64,000 bases of DNA from Dimorphilus gyrociliatus (Eukaryota > Annelida > Polychaeta > Dinophilidae): contig CAJFCJ010000005.1 of NCBI GenBank assembly GCA_904063045.1, positions 305,310-369,309 of the forward strand. Direction: 5' to 3'. The notes under the pieces are model-generated. The model searched no databases. It was given only the letters and a program-made list of their open reading frames with translations, and was not told the origin of the DNA. The translations under genes and the position numbers were made by a program. This document shows positions 34,601 to 46,853 of this stretch, one piece after another (the stretch's first letter is position 1; each line of letters opens with the position of its first letter).

Positions 34601-37147
34601 AACTTGAAAGAAACTATTAATTGGAAGAAAATGACAATAAAAAATCCTACATGTATTAAAGAACTTCTCCTTCAAAAGTGCCAATTAAACTCTTCGTTTG
34701 TTAACGTACTAACCGTAAATCTTCATAATTTACCATCATTAGAAGTTTTGGATATATCAATTAATAAGTTTAGTGATCAAGCCATTTTGAATTTTTTCAA
34801 TAAGGCCTCAACTCAGAAAAATAGCTTAAAATATGTTTATTTTTACGGTGGAAAGTTAACTATAAAAGCTTTAATTGATTTATCAATATCTATAAGTAAA
34901 ATAAATGATATTGAAGTCATTAATTCACCTTTTATAGACGAGGAAAGTGATGATTTTAACCAATTGAATTCTATTAATTTAGCAAATTCGAAATATTTTA
35001 ATCTACAAATTATTAATGAAATTCTATTTCAAATAGACAGTATAATGAAATATAAGAAATTACAAATAAATTCAACAGAATCACCAAGATACGATATGAT
35101 TCGAATGGTAAAAGAATCATCATTAGAAATAAGGAGTATAAGTATTTATGACGATTTAATACCAGATGAAATAAATCATATGAAATCAATTATTGAGAAT
35201 AATACCGATATTGAAACTATGGAATTAAATTTTAATTTATCCCATGAAACTATAATGACGTTTTTTGGAATGACAAAAGAATTTATTCGAAGGATTAAAT
35301 CATTTAGTTACAATTCAAATAGCAATTCAAAATCAAGTATTATGGATATAATAAATTTTCATGAATTCTTACATAATCAACAAGATTTAAAACGTCTCTC
35401 TTTAACTTGTTTGAATTTTGTAACAAGTAACGCCATTAAATTTTTTAAAGACTATCCAAATAATTCACAAAATTTGAATACTTTGAAATTATTTCGTAGT
35501 AAATTTACAGAGGAGACAAGCGAATATCTTGGAAAATTCATTAGTAATCAATTAGGTTTAAAATCTCTGGATTTAGGATCAATTAATCTTGATGGTAATA
35601 TTGGAGAGAAATTGTTTAAGAATATCTCAAACTCTTGCTGCAATCTAAATAAAATCAACTTATCTAATTGTCATTTAAACGATACAGCATTGGAATATCT
35701 TGGACAAGTTTTTAGTTATCAAACACATCTGGATTCTATAGATTTATCTGGAATTGATTTAAGTAACAAATACGGATGTCAATTATTTCAGAATTTGGCC
35801 AATTCAAATAAATTTACTAAAGTTAAATTGCAAAATTGTAGTTTAAATGGTAAAATTTTACCAGATTTGCAAAGATTTATTCAAAATCAAACAAATTTAA
35901 ATGTCGTTGATCTGTCTAACGTAAAGTATAATGTCGATATTCAACAAGATATTCTTCAGGATTTCTCATTCAAGTGTAAAAATATAAGTGAACTTTACTT
36001 ACGCAATTGTCGCTTTAGTGATAGTCTCTCGAGAGTTATTGGAAAACTACTAACTGAACAAAACAGTATAAATGTTCTGGATTTATCATTTTCTAACTTA
36101 TCTAAAACGGGAGCTGAAAATTTGTTCAATCAAATATCTCATAATACAAGCTTATCTGAAGTTGATCTAAGCAATTCAACATTTACGGAAGATATGATTG
36201 AATACATAGGGAAATTTCTTTACAATCAAATATCTCTAAAAGTTATGAATATTTCCATGATAAAACTTAAAAATATGGTTGGAATGTTATTCTTTCAGCA
36301 TCTTACAAATCCAAATATGAAACTCAAGGAACTGTATCTAACTGGCTGTAAATTTACTGCTAACATGACTGAATACATTGGAAAGTTTATTGATAGCCAA
36401 AATCATTTACAAATTTTAGATCTATCAAACACAAATCTACGTTCAAACATCGGAAAAAATCTCTTTATTAACATATCGAACAAATGCTGTAATTTAAGGA
36501 ATTTGAATATGGAAAATTGTCAATTAACAGAAGATATGACAGAAGAACTTGGAAAATTCATTGGCTATCAGAATCAATTGAATATACTAGACTTGGCCGA
36601 TGTAAATTTAGAGCATAACATTGGAAAGAATTTGTTTGAAAATATTTCTAAAGTATGCTGTAACATCCATGAAATATGTTTGGATGACTGCAAACTAACT
36701 GAAGATATGTCAGATTCTCTTGGAAAATTCATTGGTTATCAAAACAAATTGGAGCTTTTGTATATGGCGAATGCAGACCTGAAAAATGATATTGGGAAAA
36801 ATTTCTTCAGAAATATTTCCAGCCAATGCTGCAATATTAGAGAAATTATTATGGAAAAATCCATATTTACAGAAGATGTAACAAAATATCTGGGAGAATT
36901 TATTAGCTACCAAAAGAAATTGAAACTATTAGATATTGCCGATACGAAATTAGATAATGCCATTGGAATGAATTTATTTAAAAATGTATCGGATCTATGC
37001 TGTCCAAAAGCCGTCAATTTATTAGGATGTAAACTTTCAGATCAAGTTACCGAATGTTTAGATAATACCTTTGGCTTAGAAACAGATATTGCTATGGATT
37101 CTTCGGCAGATGAATGTGTTAATGAAGAGATAGATATGTTAGCCTAA
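31637..37147 (+). CDS. NACHT/LRR receptor with very long LRR (NLR 2)
   Basis: Two exons (31637-33710 and 33774-37147; intron GTAAGA...TTTAG) join in frame to 1815 residues. Residues about 8-95 look like a CARD-type death fold. NACHT has Walker A GEAGVGKS (about 170-177) and Walker B IIFLFDGADE (about 247-257), with a HFSFQEYFAAKFI element near 455-467. The remaining roughly 1300 residues are LRRs. In the last third the LRRs are organised as tandem 57-residue double units starting LGKFIxxQxxLxxLDL and containing NIGKNLFxNISxxCCN, about nine of them from about 35529 to 37060. This is far longer than typical NLRs (about 900-1100). The uninterrupted frame suggests function. The repeats point to growth by unequal exchange. 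Confidence 0.9.
35529..37060 (+). repeat. Tandem 171-bp coding repeats (about nine units) in NLR 2
   Basis: The 57-residue double LRR recurs with exact 171-nt spacing, for example at about 35529 and 35700. DNA similarity is highest among the units between about 36370 and 36960 (shared words such as ggaaaattcattgg and tgctgtaa), indicating recent duplications. Confidence 0.75.
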
Positions 37148-38043
37148 CATAATTGATTATAATACGTTTATCTTCTACTTGATATCATCAGATTGTAATT
37201 TGTGTTTCTTATTTTTCTATAGAGTTTATAATTTTCTAGGTCAATTATTATAAATAAATAATTTTTATATTAAGTGATAGTTTGATTGTTTCAATATGGA
37301 AGAGAGTACTTATCTAAAAATAGTACTGTTTCACAATCCACTCTCTGATCTCAGCCAATTGATGTGCGTGTTATGTTCAAACAGTATACGGAACAATGTT
37401 CTAAATGATCTTCTGTCGTCTGCCAGTACATTGATCAGACACTGAAGATTGTATCATTATGGTCAACGGTAATGTATAGTATAAACGTTGTAAATTACAT
37501 GTTATATACAGTATATGGTTATGTATTAGCCCGAGTTCACGATCGCCTACTATATAAATACAGTACAATCATAGAAATTAACCTCTAAATGCTATGAATA
37601 GAAATTTTAGTAATATTCTATTATTATCAAACTGTCTATCTTAGTGTTCTATTAAACAATAAGATAAAAAGTTATTGAATATTTTTAATGAAACTCGTAA
37701 ATGGTAATGAAAAAGATAGAAATAAATAGCAATTGTAGTTTACATAAAAATGAAATATACTATATTTACAGTTTATAGATATTTTTAATAATTTAGATGT
37801 CTACTCGAGATAAACTTACTGTTATTAAAGAATTGTTTAGATCATTTTTGAACCAATAAGGACAGTTTGGTTGATTATTTCATTATTTATATTGAAAGGA
37901 AAAAGTCTCAATAAACAATATTTAAACTATAATTTAAAAAAATCTGTTATGTTCAAGTTCTATTTGCAGCGATAATCACGTTATTTGATGTATTACTGAA
38001 TATTTTTTTTTACAGTAAAATGTCTGAATGATGTATGGAAAAT
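37148..38043. other. Intergenic, palindrome
   Basis: A TATATACAGTATATGG palindrome copy lies at 37503-37518. A stretch near 37970 (GCAGCGATAATCACGTT) recurs inside the BEL/Pao region near 47750. No gene is recognised. Confidence 0.4.
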
Positions 38044-38280
38044 TTAAAGAAATAAGAAGGCCCAAGTTTTATTAGCAATAAAAACATTTAAAAACTGATT
38101 TTCAATATTTATGTTATTGATAATTGGTAGTGCAATATTAGCATTAACAGGTGAATGACCGACATATTCTTGAATTTGCATTACAAGAGTGTGGCTCCTC
38201 ACATCAGCTGCAATGAAATAGTTTCCTTCTACTATTGGATTGTATAAAGACGGGACTATGCCTTGATTAAAGGTAAGTAT
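38044..38280 (-). CDS. Orphan exon-like frame, unknown
   Basis: About 75 residues opening after an acceptor-like AAG and ending at a stop at 38044 (IVPSLYNPIVEGNYFIAADVR... to the C-terminus). The composition is protein-like and it resembles the terminal beta-rich exons of the secreted lectin-like genes, but no upstream exons could be joined. It may be a gene remnant or chance. Confidence 0.2.
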   Translation of the reverse strand: MLTFNQGIVPSLYNPIVEGNYFIAADVRSHTLVMQIQEYVGHSPVNANIALPIINNINIENQFLNVFIANKTWAFLFL

Positions 38281-38295
38281 TTTACGTGAATACAT

Positions 38296-39426
38296 TCAAA
38301 CATAATAACTGTTATATAATTTTTATAAGACGTTTCTTCTTTGGATGACAAAGTCTATTTCAACGGAAGTGTTGACGATATATAAAGGGTATTATACATA
38401 TTATATGATATTAAGCATCATTTCACTAAAAGTAGCCGTCTTTATTGTAAATAATAAAATTTGCTGGCAGCTAGCATACGCAACTAAAAATGTATGGAAC
38501 TGTGATGAAAAATAACGTCATTTTTTGTTTGCTTCAATTCATTTTCCTACGAATACCTTCATTATCACTGAATTTTTTTTAACCTATCAATATAATGATT
38601 AATCTTTAACCTACGTATACATTGCTTTCCCTTTGTACTATAAATAAAGATACAAGGATTGAAGTATAATGTCGTATATTAATAATTTTAGAAATAGACC
38701 AATATAACTTTAAGAATTTTGAACGATATATTTTTAAATAGTAAATAGTTGCAATCTTGTTGACAACATGAGTGTAAATATGGAATTGATAATCATTAAT
38801 CATTTACAATGAATTGTTTGTATTACAAAAATAAAAATTATATTTAAAGCTCTAACGACGTATTTCTGAATGTTTACTGATAAATCAGACAGATAGTAAT
38901 GTCGCTTCTCTGAAATATAGAATATTCTATTTAATGTTAATGAGATTAACATCTAATACTAAATTTTCTTAACGGTACGTATCTTTTGTTTTAAAGAGAT
39001 TAATAAGTGTTCAATTCCGCGATTATGATATATTAGTAATTAGACTTTCAATAATTGCATACACATTTACAATAACTTATTTTAATGATACTAATTATGC
39101 GATAAAAACTAATTAATATCTCTCAGATGAATCCGTGTTCACTTGAATTGCGCTTGAACAATAGTTCACCAGGAAAGATGTAAGAATTGTTAAGCTTTAC
39201 ATATAGACTGTAGAGAGAAAGTTATTCGATCAACCCCCAATTAGATTTCTCCACTAAAATTGATAGATTGATCATCGACCTATTTAATTATTATTTAAAA
39301 TTCAATTTCTTTATGATTACTCTTTATTGGACAATTATTGAATTTAATAAGAGTGCAAAATCATGTGACACATTTCGACAATTTTTGAGATTACTATATA
39401 ATTGTTTAGTGAAGCTTCTGATTAAT
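38296..39426. other. Intergenic, nothing recognised
   Basis: AT-rich, with no supported exon, RNA gene or repeat. Confidence 0.45.
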
Positions 39427-40814
39427 TTAACAATAATCATCTTGCGTTGGTGCAGAGCATGTTTTATAATGAAAAATAGAAGTTGGACTGGTAATTAGCA
39501 TGTCATCAAAAATATGACCAAAATGTAAAATTGACTTGTTAGCTGTAACTGAAATACCAGAGCAATTTTGTAAACTTTGACATAATTTCAAACATTGAAT
39601 TGAAAGTTGACAATCTTGATCAAATGTATCTTTTTTCATTTCTATTGAGGATAGAGAATAGAAAGGAGTTTCGACAATAGCCGGTTGTCCAATTATATAT
39701 ATATTAGTAAAAGTGAATTGAAAAGGTGACTTGACTATAAGATATCGTCCAATAGTAGTTCTCTTACAAGTTATAGTAAAATAATATCTGTCGTCTTTAA
39801 TCGTAAAAGTATCAGTATCTGAAGAACTGAGATGATTGCATAGCGTTGTTCTTAATCGTTCAGAGTATCCATGACCCAAATGAAACGAAATCTTTCCGTT
39901 GACATTTGGTTGTACATCCGTTGTAACTAATATCTTTTCGACATTTGAGCATGTTTTCAATTGAAGTTTGAATACACTCAAATACAAATTAATAGGAATT
40001 GAAGTTGTAAGCGTTGGTTGCGGATAACTGATAAATGTAGCTAAGTATTTTACCGTTGCTTTAAATTATTGATATTATTAGTTAATTTATATATTCTGCA
40101 TCTTATTTGAAGGTTTATACCTATCTTAAGAAGATCTTTTACAACACCAGCAATAAGGAGATAAAATCTGGTCGGAGTTGTAGTATCAAAAGCAATTGTA
40201 TCTCCAAGTGAAGAGCAGCAGTTGTGTTTTAATCGAGAATGGAATGGATATTCGCTAGTTTGATCTTTCAATTCAGAAATACATCTTACATTGCTGTCAG
40301 GAGGACTAGACTTTCTAGTATGGATACCAATCACATCGAATTTTTTAACGAGAAAAGGTTCTTCTAATTCTACCATTTGTACTTGATGAAGTGGTCCTTG
40401 AGGGACGTTTGTTTCGTGGACTAATGTATAAGTTAAATCACTAACTGGTCTCCAAATTGCTACATTTTAAACGAAATTATTAAGGGCGAAAGTACGAAAA
40501 TATCAACGCAAGACACACACCTATATAACAAAGGTAATTATTCTCTCTGGCATAACTGTATTGAAACAAGTATCCATCTTCTTGTATATATTGGGTTGGA
40601 GCGATAATTATAGTTAAGGAACCTCCATTATAGGTTTCTTTCGATACCGCATTTGCCAATTCTACATCCGGTGGATAAAATCTCAGCGAAGTAACAAACA
40701 AAATTGAAAAATCTAAAGTAGAGAATTAATTATTAATAATTAATTAGGTTAATATAAATAATAATCACGCTAACCTTGAATGAAAAAACTGAACAAACTA
40801 TAAATGACATTCAT
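39427..40814 (-). CDS. Secreted PAN/apple-domain protein with lectin-like beta domains
   Basis: ATG at 40814 with a short exon encoding a hydrophobic start (MNVIYSLFSFFIQ), then exons at about 40525-40708, 40115-40460 and 39427-40055. The product is about 400 residues with no membrane anchor. The middle (FLVKKFDVIGIHTRK, later GRYLIVKSPFQFTFTNIYIIG) has the strand pattern of F5/8C-like domains. The C-terminus (CQLSIQCLKLCQSLQNCSGISV) has the Cys layout of a PAN/apple module, similar to that closing the gene at 57.8 kb. A carbohydrate- or protein-binding role is inferred. Confidence 0.6.
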
Positions 40815-41913
40815 TTAAATAAGTTTATTAGAGTTTTAAAAACTTCCAAGTAATTTCCTTTGAATTTCTTAATAAAAACTAAATTCTAACCTTTCGTAAG
40901 AATAACAAAATTCTCCTTTTATTCCTCCTACAGATAGAATATACGTATTGTGGTTTCTGCGAATGATAATAAGGAAAATGGACGAACTTTGTTAATCTGT
41001 AAAGTCTTTATAATTTTTTTACAAATTATGATATTTAATATAAAAAACCTTGGATAACAAGTTATTATTTTGTTGTATAGACAATCAGAGTAAAAATACG
41101 AACATAGTTTCTCTCCTTCCCAATAATCATTATCTTTCTTTTTTTATATATTCTTACGTCTTATACAATCGATGACTGATGACAGTAATTTGGAATTTGT
41201 AATCTAATAACGTTTTCAAATATTTCGCTGATTTCCCATTCAATTATCGATATTTTATGGTTATAGAAATTTTAATTAGTTTTTTCTAGGTTATAGTTAG
41301 ATATATGAAATAAATATTTCAATTAGAACGGTTTAATATGGGAATAACGTTCTATTTCTAATAAACAATTCATTTTTGAAAAGTTTTAACTGTATGCATA
41401 AGGAAACTAGTATTCTTTTAGACTATTTCATTAATTTATAATAATAACAGATATCTCTTATCTATTCTATTCGCGTCTATTCAAACTTTTTACGTAGTTT
41501 AAATAGCAATTATTCTACTCTCCAGTCCTTTTTCGTCGATAATCGAAAAGAGTTCAATATACTACTACAACGTCCAGAATGTATCGATATTTTATTGGCT
41601 TGTTTGTTATTATTATTATCGACAAATAAATGATATTTTCAATTTATATTTTATATAAAATTACTTTTTTAATTCTTATCTTTAATTAAAAGCTAAAGTT
41701 GAATTAAAATAAAAACTATATTTCACAAGAAATCGAAACCGATTCCAAATTTTACAATATCCATATCCGTGACAATTCTTCGAAGTATCTGGTGAATGAA
41801 GAATGTAATTTGTAGTGAAATAGTGAAGTTTTTAACTATTATAGTTTAATGTATAGGAAATAGTAGATGATCAATGAAAGAATAGGACTATTTTTTTAAT
41901 TGATTCAACAGTA
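40815..41913. other. Intergenic between divergent genes, nothing recognised
   Basis: AT-rich, with no exon-like frame. The 5' regulatory sequences of both flanking genes should lie here. Confidence 0.4.
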
Positions 41914-43428
41914 ATGGCTGTTTTTACGTTAAAGAGACTTTCTTTGGAAATAATTTCAAGAAATTTAGGATTATTATCTCAATTTTGCGAAAAGAAATCT
42001 TTAAAAATACCAATGGAATTAAGTAATTTAATCTTTAATTATTCAATAAAAGAAATGGAATATTTAACTGAGAATGAATTGAGATTTTTTAATTCAAAAT
42101 CATCGATATTAACAAGTATTTGTTTATATGGAAAAAGATTAGTAAATATCAAAGATTTCTCCTTTTTAAACAATCATCCAATCAAAATTGTACATTTAAC
42201 AAATTTTCCGGAAGTTAATGAAGTTACTAAATTCATAAATTTAAATATTATTGAAGAAATTACATTTGATAATTGCCAATCAAGTTTTGAAAATGTTTCA
42301 AAGATATTCAACAGTTTACAATCTTTAAAGAAGCTTACTTTAATTAGAAGATCATTCTTACATATTCCATTCAAGTATTTAGGTAAAATGTTACCAAATT
42401 TACAGGAATTAGTCCTATTTGGACAGAGTTACATTTTCTACGATTTAAGAAAGTTATTTCCAAATTTGGTGGCCTATGAGAATATTAATAGTTATAAGCC
42501 TAAGAAGGAGATAAATTCAATAAGAAATTTTAAACATCTAGTAAAAATCGACATTAACTTTTTTGATATTGCAATATCGGATAACCGTCTAAAGGAATAT
42601 TACAGTATATTCTTAGAAATTGATTTATGGCCTGACCTTGAAATTTTCATATTAACTGCAAAGAATGTACAATTAATTGAAATAATCAAGTATATTTTTA
42701 TCATTCAATTGAATTGAATAGTTGTTATTAATATCGATATTTCTTTCTTTCTTTCGTATAGAGTTTTTATTGAAAATCATAAAAAGTTAAAGTTTATTGG
42801 CGTTTTATTCGGAGATTCTAATACAACATCAAACACGATTGATATATCAACATCAGCCACAATGTTCATAGAGAATAATGATGTTTGTTTATAACTTTAT
42901 TGATTAACCTTGACCCCTTTTATTTCTATATTTTAGGATAAAAACTACACAGATATTGGTACTTTATCAAAGATATCAAACTATTTAAAGAATCATAATT
43001 GTGAATATTTTTACAAATGTCTTAAATTTTGTACTATTCAAGAAATTTCAAAAGATGACTGTAGAACAAACAATCATAACATTCAATTAATTTTTAAAGT
43101 AAGTATTTTATAATATTGTAATGAATTTTCTTAATAAATCTTCATTCTTTAGATAATTTGCGATATATTAGAATATCATCAATTGATTGAATTCGAAAGA
43201 GTTAATTTAATAAAGAGCTTTTTCCACTTTCGTCATTGTTTTGGTTTATTGAATAATTTAAAAACTTTTGAATCTGAAATATGGATCTATATCTTATCTT
43301 TTGGATTAAAAGCTCTCAAAGTTCCAGAAATAAACTATACAAGTGATTTGTGTTCGAATATATACTCTATTTTAGATTATCATAAATATTGTTCAAAAAT
43401 GATTATGAACCTTTATAAAAGTCGTTAA
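41914..43428 (+). CDS. ZYG11-like LRR protein D
   Basis: Exon 1 (41914-42689) encodes LKRLSLEIISRN (BC-box-like), a segment IPMELSNLIFNYS, the FxFLNNHxIK motif and LRR-like strands, ending EIIK. The phase-2 intron is at the same place as in A, C and E. The next exon opens VFIENHKKLKFIGVLF, then exons at about 42938-43098 and 43153-43428 give the helical tail. The LxxLDISGT element seen in other copies is replaced by LQELVLFGQS, so this is the most diverged copy. The 3' end lies 50 bp from the convergent PGRP gene. Confidence 0.6.
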
Positions 43429-43478
43429 ATTAATAAAATAGTTAAGTTTATTTTCTTAAAAATTACATCTTATACTTT

Positions 43479-44555
43479 TTAACATCTCACTGGTCTTGTG
43501 CTGAAATTTGGCCAACCTTGGATAACGCTGTAAAGGTATCTTCCTGGACAGGATGTAGACATTGCGTCTCTGTGGCCAAATAGCTCGTAACCGCTAGATA
43601 GAATACCTCTGCTTACGGCACATCTAGCTAAGTTTTGTATAGCAGTAAGAATAATTTGAGGAGGAGAAGAGGTTTCGAAATTTCCCATCGCTGAAAAAGC
43701 TATAGATCTTCTATTATGACAGCCGGTATGAGCGCCAACAGTAGACCAGCCTCTTCCCTCGTATGCTCTACCGTCACCGCCAATAAGGAAGTTGTAACCA
43801 ATATCATTCCACCTGTTAGAATCCATATGATAATTTTGTATAGCTCTAGTTCTAGCGCTGCAAGTTGATTGAGAAGAACAGGTAGCTCCAGCGGTATGAT
43901 GAACAAACAACATAGAAACTGGAGTCACTAAATTTGTTCTACTTCTTGGAGGTCTTGCCTGCCATTGACTTCTGGTAACAATTTGAATAGCACTGCAAGA
44001 TTTAGCTGCAACAAATTAAAAATTGAAGATTTAACTGTACTTGTAAATTATTAAATTATACCTAAATCTTCATAAGTTTCTTTAGTATTTTCTGCAATTA
44101 ATAATTAAGATTATGTAATAACAACTTTATTTCGTATGATTCAAACGTTTAAATAACTTACGACATTTGTATTCTGGAGCTACAATCAACGAATCGGCGT
44201 CAATCCAAAGATCAAGACCAGGGGAATATTCAATGCTTTGAAATTCTTTGTTATTTTCTAAATAGAAAAAAGAGACAATAAATAATTATGCTTTATCTTA
44301 TAAAACATTCAAAATAACCGTTTAATTTACAGGTTTCTTTCGTTTCGGTTGAAGGGAAACAAGTTTCTTCAGGTATTGACGTAATTGTGAATCCGCAAGC
44401 TTAAGTTGAATAAACATTGAAGATTTTTAATAGCAAATAGTAAAAAATATCTTACGAGTTTGCTTAGCAAGAACATTGCTCTTTACAGTACAAAAGCAAC
44501 GAGCTTCTGCTCCTTGAAAAATTGCTAAAACAACAATTAAGGTGAAAATAACCAT
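43479..44555 (-). CDS. PGRP: Peptidoglycan recognition protein, predicted zinc amidase, with Cys-rich N-terminal module
   Basis: ATG at 44555, signal peptide (residues 1-20), then about four small exons and a large exon to the stop at 43479. The catalytic domain has VTRSQWQARPP, LFVHHTAG, NDIGYNFLIGGDGRAYEGRGW, GAHTGCHNRRSIAF and FGHRDAMSTSCPG. The two His, the Tyr and the Cys that make the T7-lysozyme-type zinc site are all present, so it should cleave N-acetylmuramoyl-L-alanine bonds rather than only bind peptidoglycan. The N-terminal module (RCFCTVKSNVLAKQT to APEYKC, six Cys) is reminiscent of the SH3b-like domains in lophotrochozoan PGRPs and lysozymes; that part is tentative. It is secreted, presumably antibacterial. 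Confidence 0.92.
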
Positions 44556-45873
44556 TTTTAATATATTAACGGTTACGTAAACGATCTACTACGGTTTTAA
44601 ACTGAACTAGTGTCTTTTGAATAATATATGTTAGTGGTAAGAAGAAAGCATATGATAATTTCTCACGCTTATTATTCTTTATCATATTATCTTCTTGGAA
44701 TTTTCCTTTTTTAAGTTTTTATTCAAACAAAACAACAAATTTTTTTATGAAATTCAATTTATCAAGCCGAAAACATGATTGACAATTATTTAAAGTTTAC
44801 TTGAAATTCCTAACCAAAATGGTTATTAGCATAAACATTTCTAACAATCTCTCTATAGTCTTTTAGTATATAAATATAACAATATTACGTATTAGTATGT
44901 AGTAGAGCAGGGAGAGGAACGCGTATACAAATACCTTAAATTCCTTTAATTGTATCTGTGTTTTTTTCTTCTTTTTAAAGTAGGCTATCTAGGCAGGAAA
45001 ACAACACAATGTCACTTTATCAACTAGAATATAGCTTAATTTAGTAATTATAATCCTATGAAAAGTTAGTTAGAAAGTTTTAGATAAAGATTATTAAAAC
45101 GTAATTTTTAAAATATAGATGGCGCTTATTAATATAGAAAATAGAAAAATAACACTCTTCGTATCATTTTCAACTATGATATTTATTTGGAAAAGTAACT
45201 TTATCTGTTGTCTGCGTAATATTCAAGATAATTGATATTTTTATAGATGTATTTACTTGACTTTGCCTTAAAAGTACCAGATGTCCAGTTGAACAATACT
45301 TCATAAAACGTCCGCAAATCAATAGTTTAACCCTAACCCTAACCCTAAGACGAAGTCTTTCTAAGTACAAATTAGTTGTTGTCCTTTGCTTTTTGACCAT
45401 TTGCGGACATTTTCTGTCAACTTCGGGTTTGAAAATACTAACGTAAGCAAGAAAAATATAGACTTTCTTTTACCTGTAAACTGGAATGAAATAAATCTCC
45501 GGTGATTATATTAAGCATGTATTATACTATATAATGATTACATCCTCTCCCCACTGCAATTATCAGTGATACTTGTCAATTTCCCTACTATATTTAGTTA
45601 AGCCCTACTTTTTTAAATTAATACTGCATCATTGTCTCAGAAAAGAACTAATTAAAAGTAAGACAGCTTTTGATTTTAAGTAAATAATTTGTCTATTCTA
45701 ACTATATTAAATACAAAAAGTCTCTTGTTAAGTTTATCTTCATAATGTCAGTTGTAGTATGAAATTTTTAAAAAATCGTTACTAATAGAATTAATTATAA
45801 AAATTATAGATGGCGCTTTACTAATAGTTTGTATTTATTTGCAGAAAAATTTTAAACATCCGTCATCTGCTAC
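44556..45873. other. Intergenic with interstitial telomeric tract
   Basis: Divergent spacer. Notable content is the telomeric repeat and inverted repeat listed separately. No gene is recognised. Confidence 0.5.
45310..45408. repeat. Short interstitial telomere-like repeat inside a 10-bp inverted repeat
   Basis: AACCCTAACCCTAACCCTAA (about three TTAGGG units) lies at 45329-45348. It is flanked by a perfect inverted pair GTCCGCAAAT (45310-45319) and ATTTGCGGAC (45399-45408). It could be a healed break or part of a small mobile element. Confidence 0.7.
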
Positions 45874-46853
45874 ATGTCTAAAAGGAAGAGAATTTTAACA
45901 CTGGAAAAGATTGTATTAAAACAAATAATAAAGGATTTCGAACAAGTTTCTCAAGTATGGGTTAATTCTGGAATATGCCTTCCCTTTAGATTTTCTGATA
46001 GGATCTTTAAGAAATTACACAAGAAATACGAATTATCGAAATATGCGCAATTCTTTAATTATAAATACGCAAGATTGAATGATGTAACAATTTTTGGAAC
46101 TGAAATAAAAAGATCTTCGTTACTATCATTTCTGAAAAATCATCAAATTAAATCAATTAAAATTCTTGGAATTCATACAGAAATATTACTTGATCTATTT
46201 AAATACTTGAATGAAAATCATCTACAAGAATTGAAAATATGTAGGACGAAAATCGTTTCCTACTTTTACTGGGATAGGACTATTTTGGAGAGAGTTTTCA
46301 ACAATTTTACCTTTGATAACTTATTAAAATTGAGTTTTAAACATACTTATCTGAATAATCAAGGATTTGATTATATTTGTTATAAATTCTCAAATATTCA
46401 TGATTTAAATATATCGGGAACAAAAGTAACAGATATAAGTCCAATAGTAAATTTAAGAAATCTTCGAATATTCAAATTTAATGATATTAAGGCAAAATAT
46501 GTTAAAATTGATTTTAACTGCTTGAAAAAGTTACCTCATCTACAAGAAATATACATTCTATATCGGCTCGATCATTGTATTCCTCCTTTTCTTACTCAAA
46601 TCAATTTATTAGAAAATGGCTTTTGGGAAGATCTCAGATATATTTCATTATTTACAGGTGGTCAAGAGACGGAAGAAATCTTAAGGTAACATCTCAATCA
46701 CTTTCAAAGAGAATCTATTAATCCTTTTACTTATACAATAGAAGCTTTATAAGAAGGCATTTAAAGTTGAAAGTTGTTAAACTTCACTGTACAAAGAATG
46801 GATTTAATATACCTAATTACAGTCATATTTCTCAGAATATACTCACAATCTAA
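45874..46853 (+). CDS. ZYG11-like LRR protein E, truncated C-terminus
   Basis: Two exons (45874-46685 and 46742-46853) join in frame to 307 residues. It has LEKIVLKQIIKDF (BC-box-like), LPFRFSDRIFKKL, LLSFLKNHQIK, the LNNQGFDYIC repeat and HDLNISGTKVTDI. Exon 2 opens SFIRRHLKLKVVKL at the usual junction but stops soon after. The roughly 150-residue helical tail of copies A-D is missing, and a possible decayed exon (about 46889-46970) follows out of frame. It may be a functional short form or a recent pseudogene. A retroelement relic begins about 180 bp downstream. Confidence 0.6.

Noticed and set aside
38606-38803. Minus-strand 65-codon frame
   Set aside because: No supporting splice sites or family features; consistent with chance.
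45170-45400. Minus-strand frame with RLRLRVRVRVK repeat
   Set aside because: The repeat is simply the translated telomeric tract, not a protein motif.
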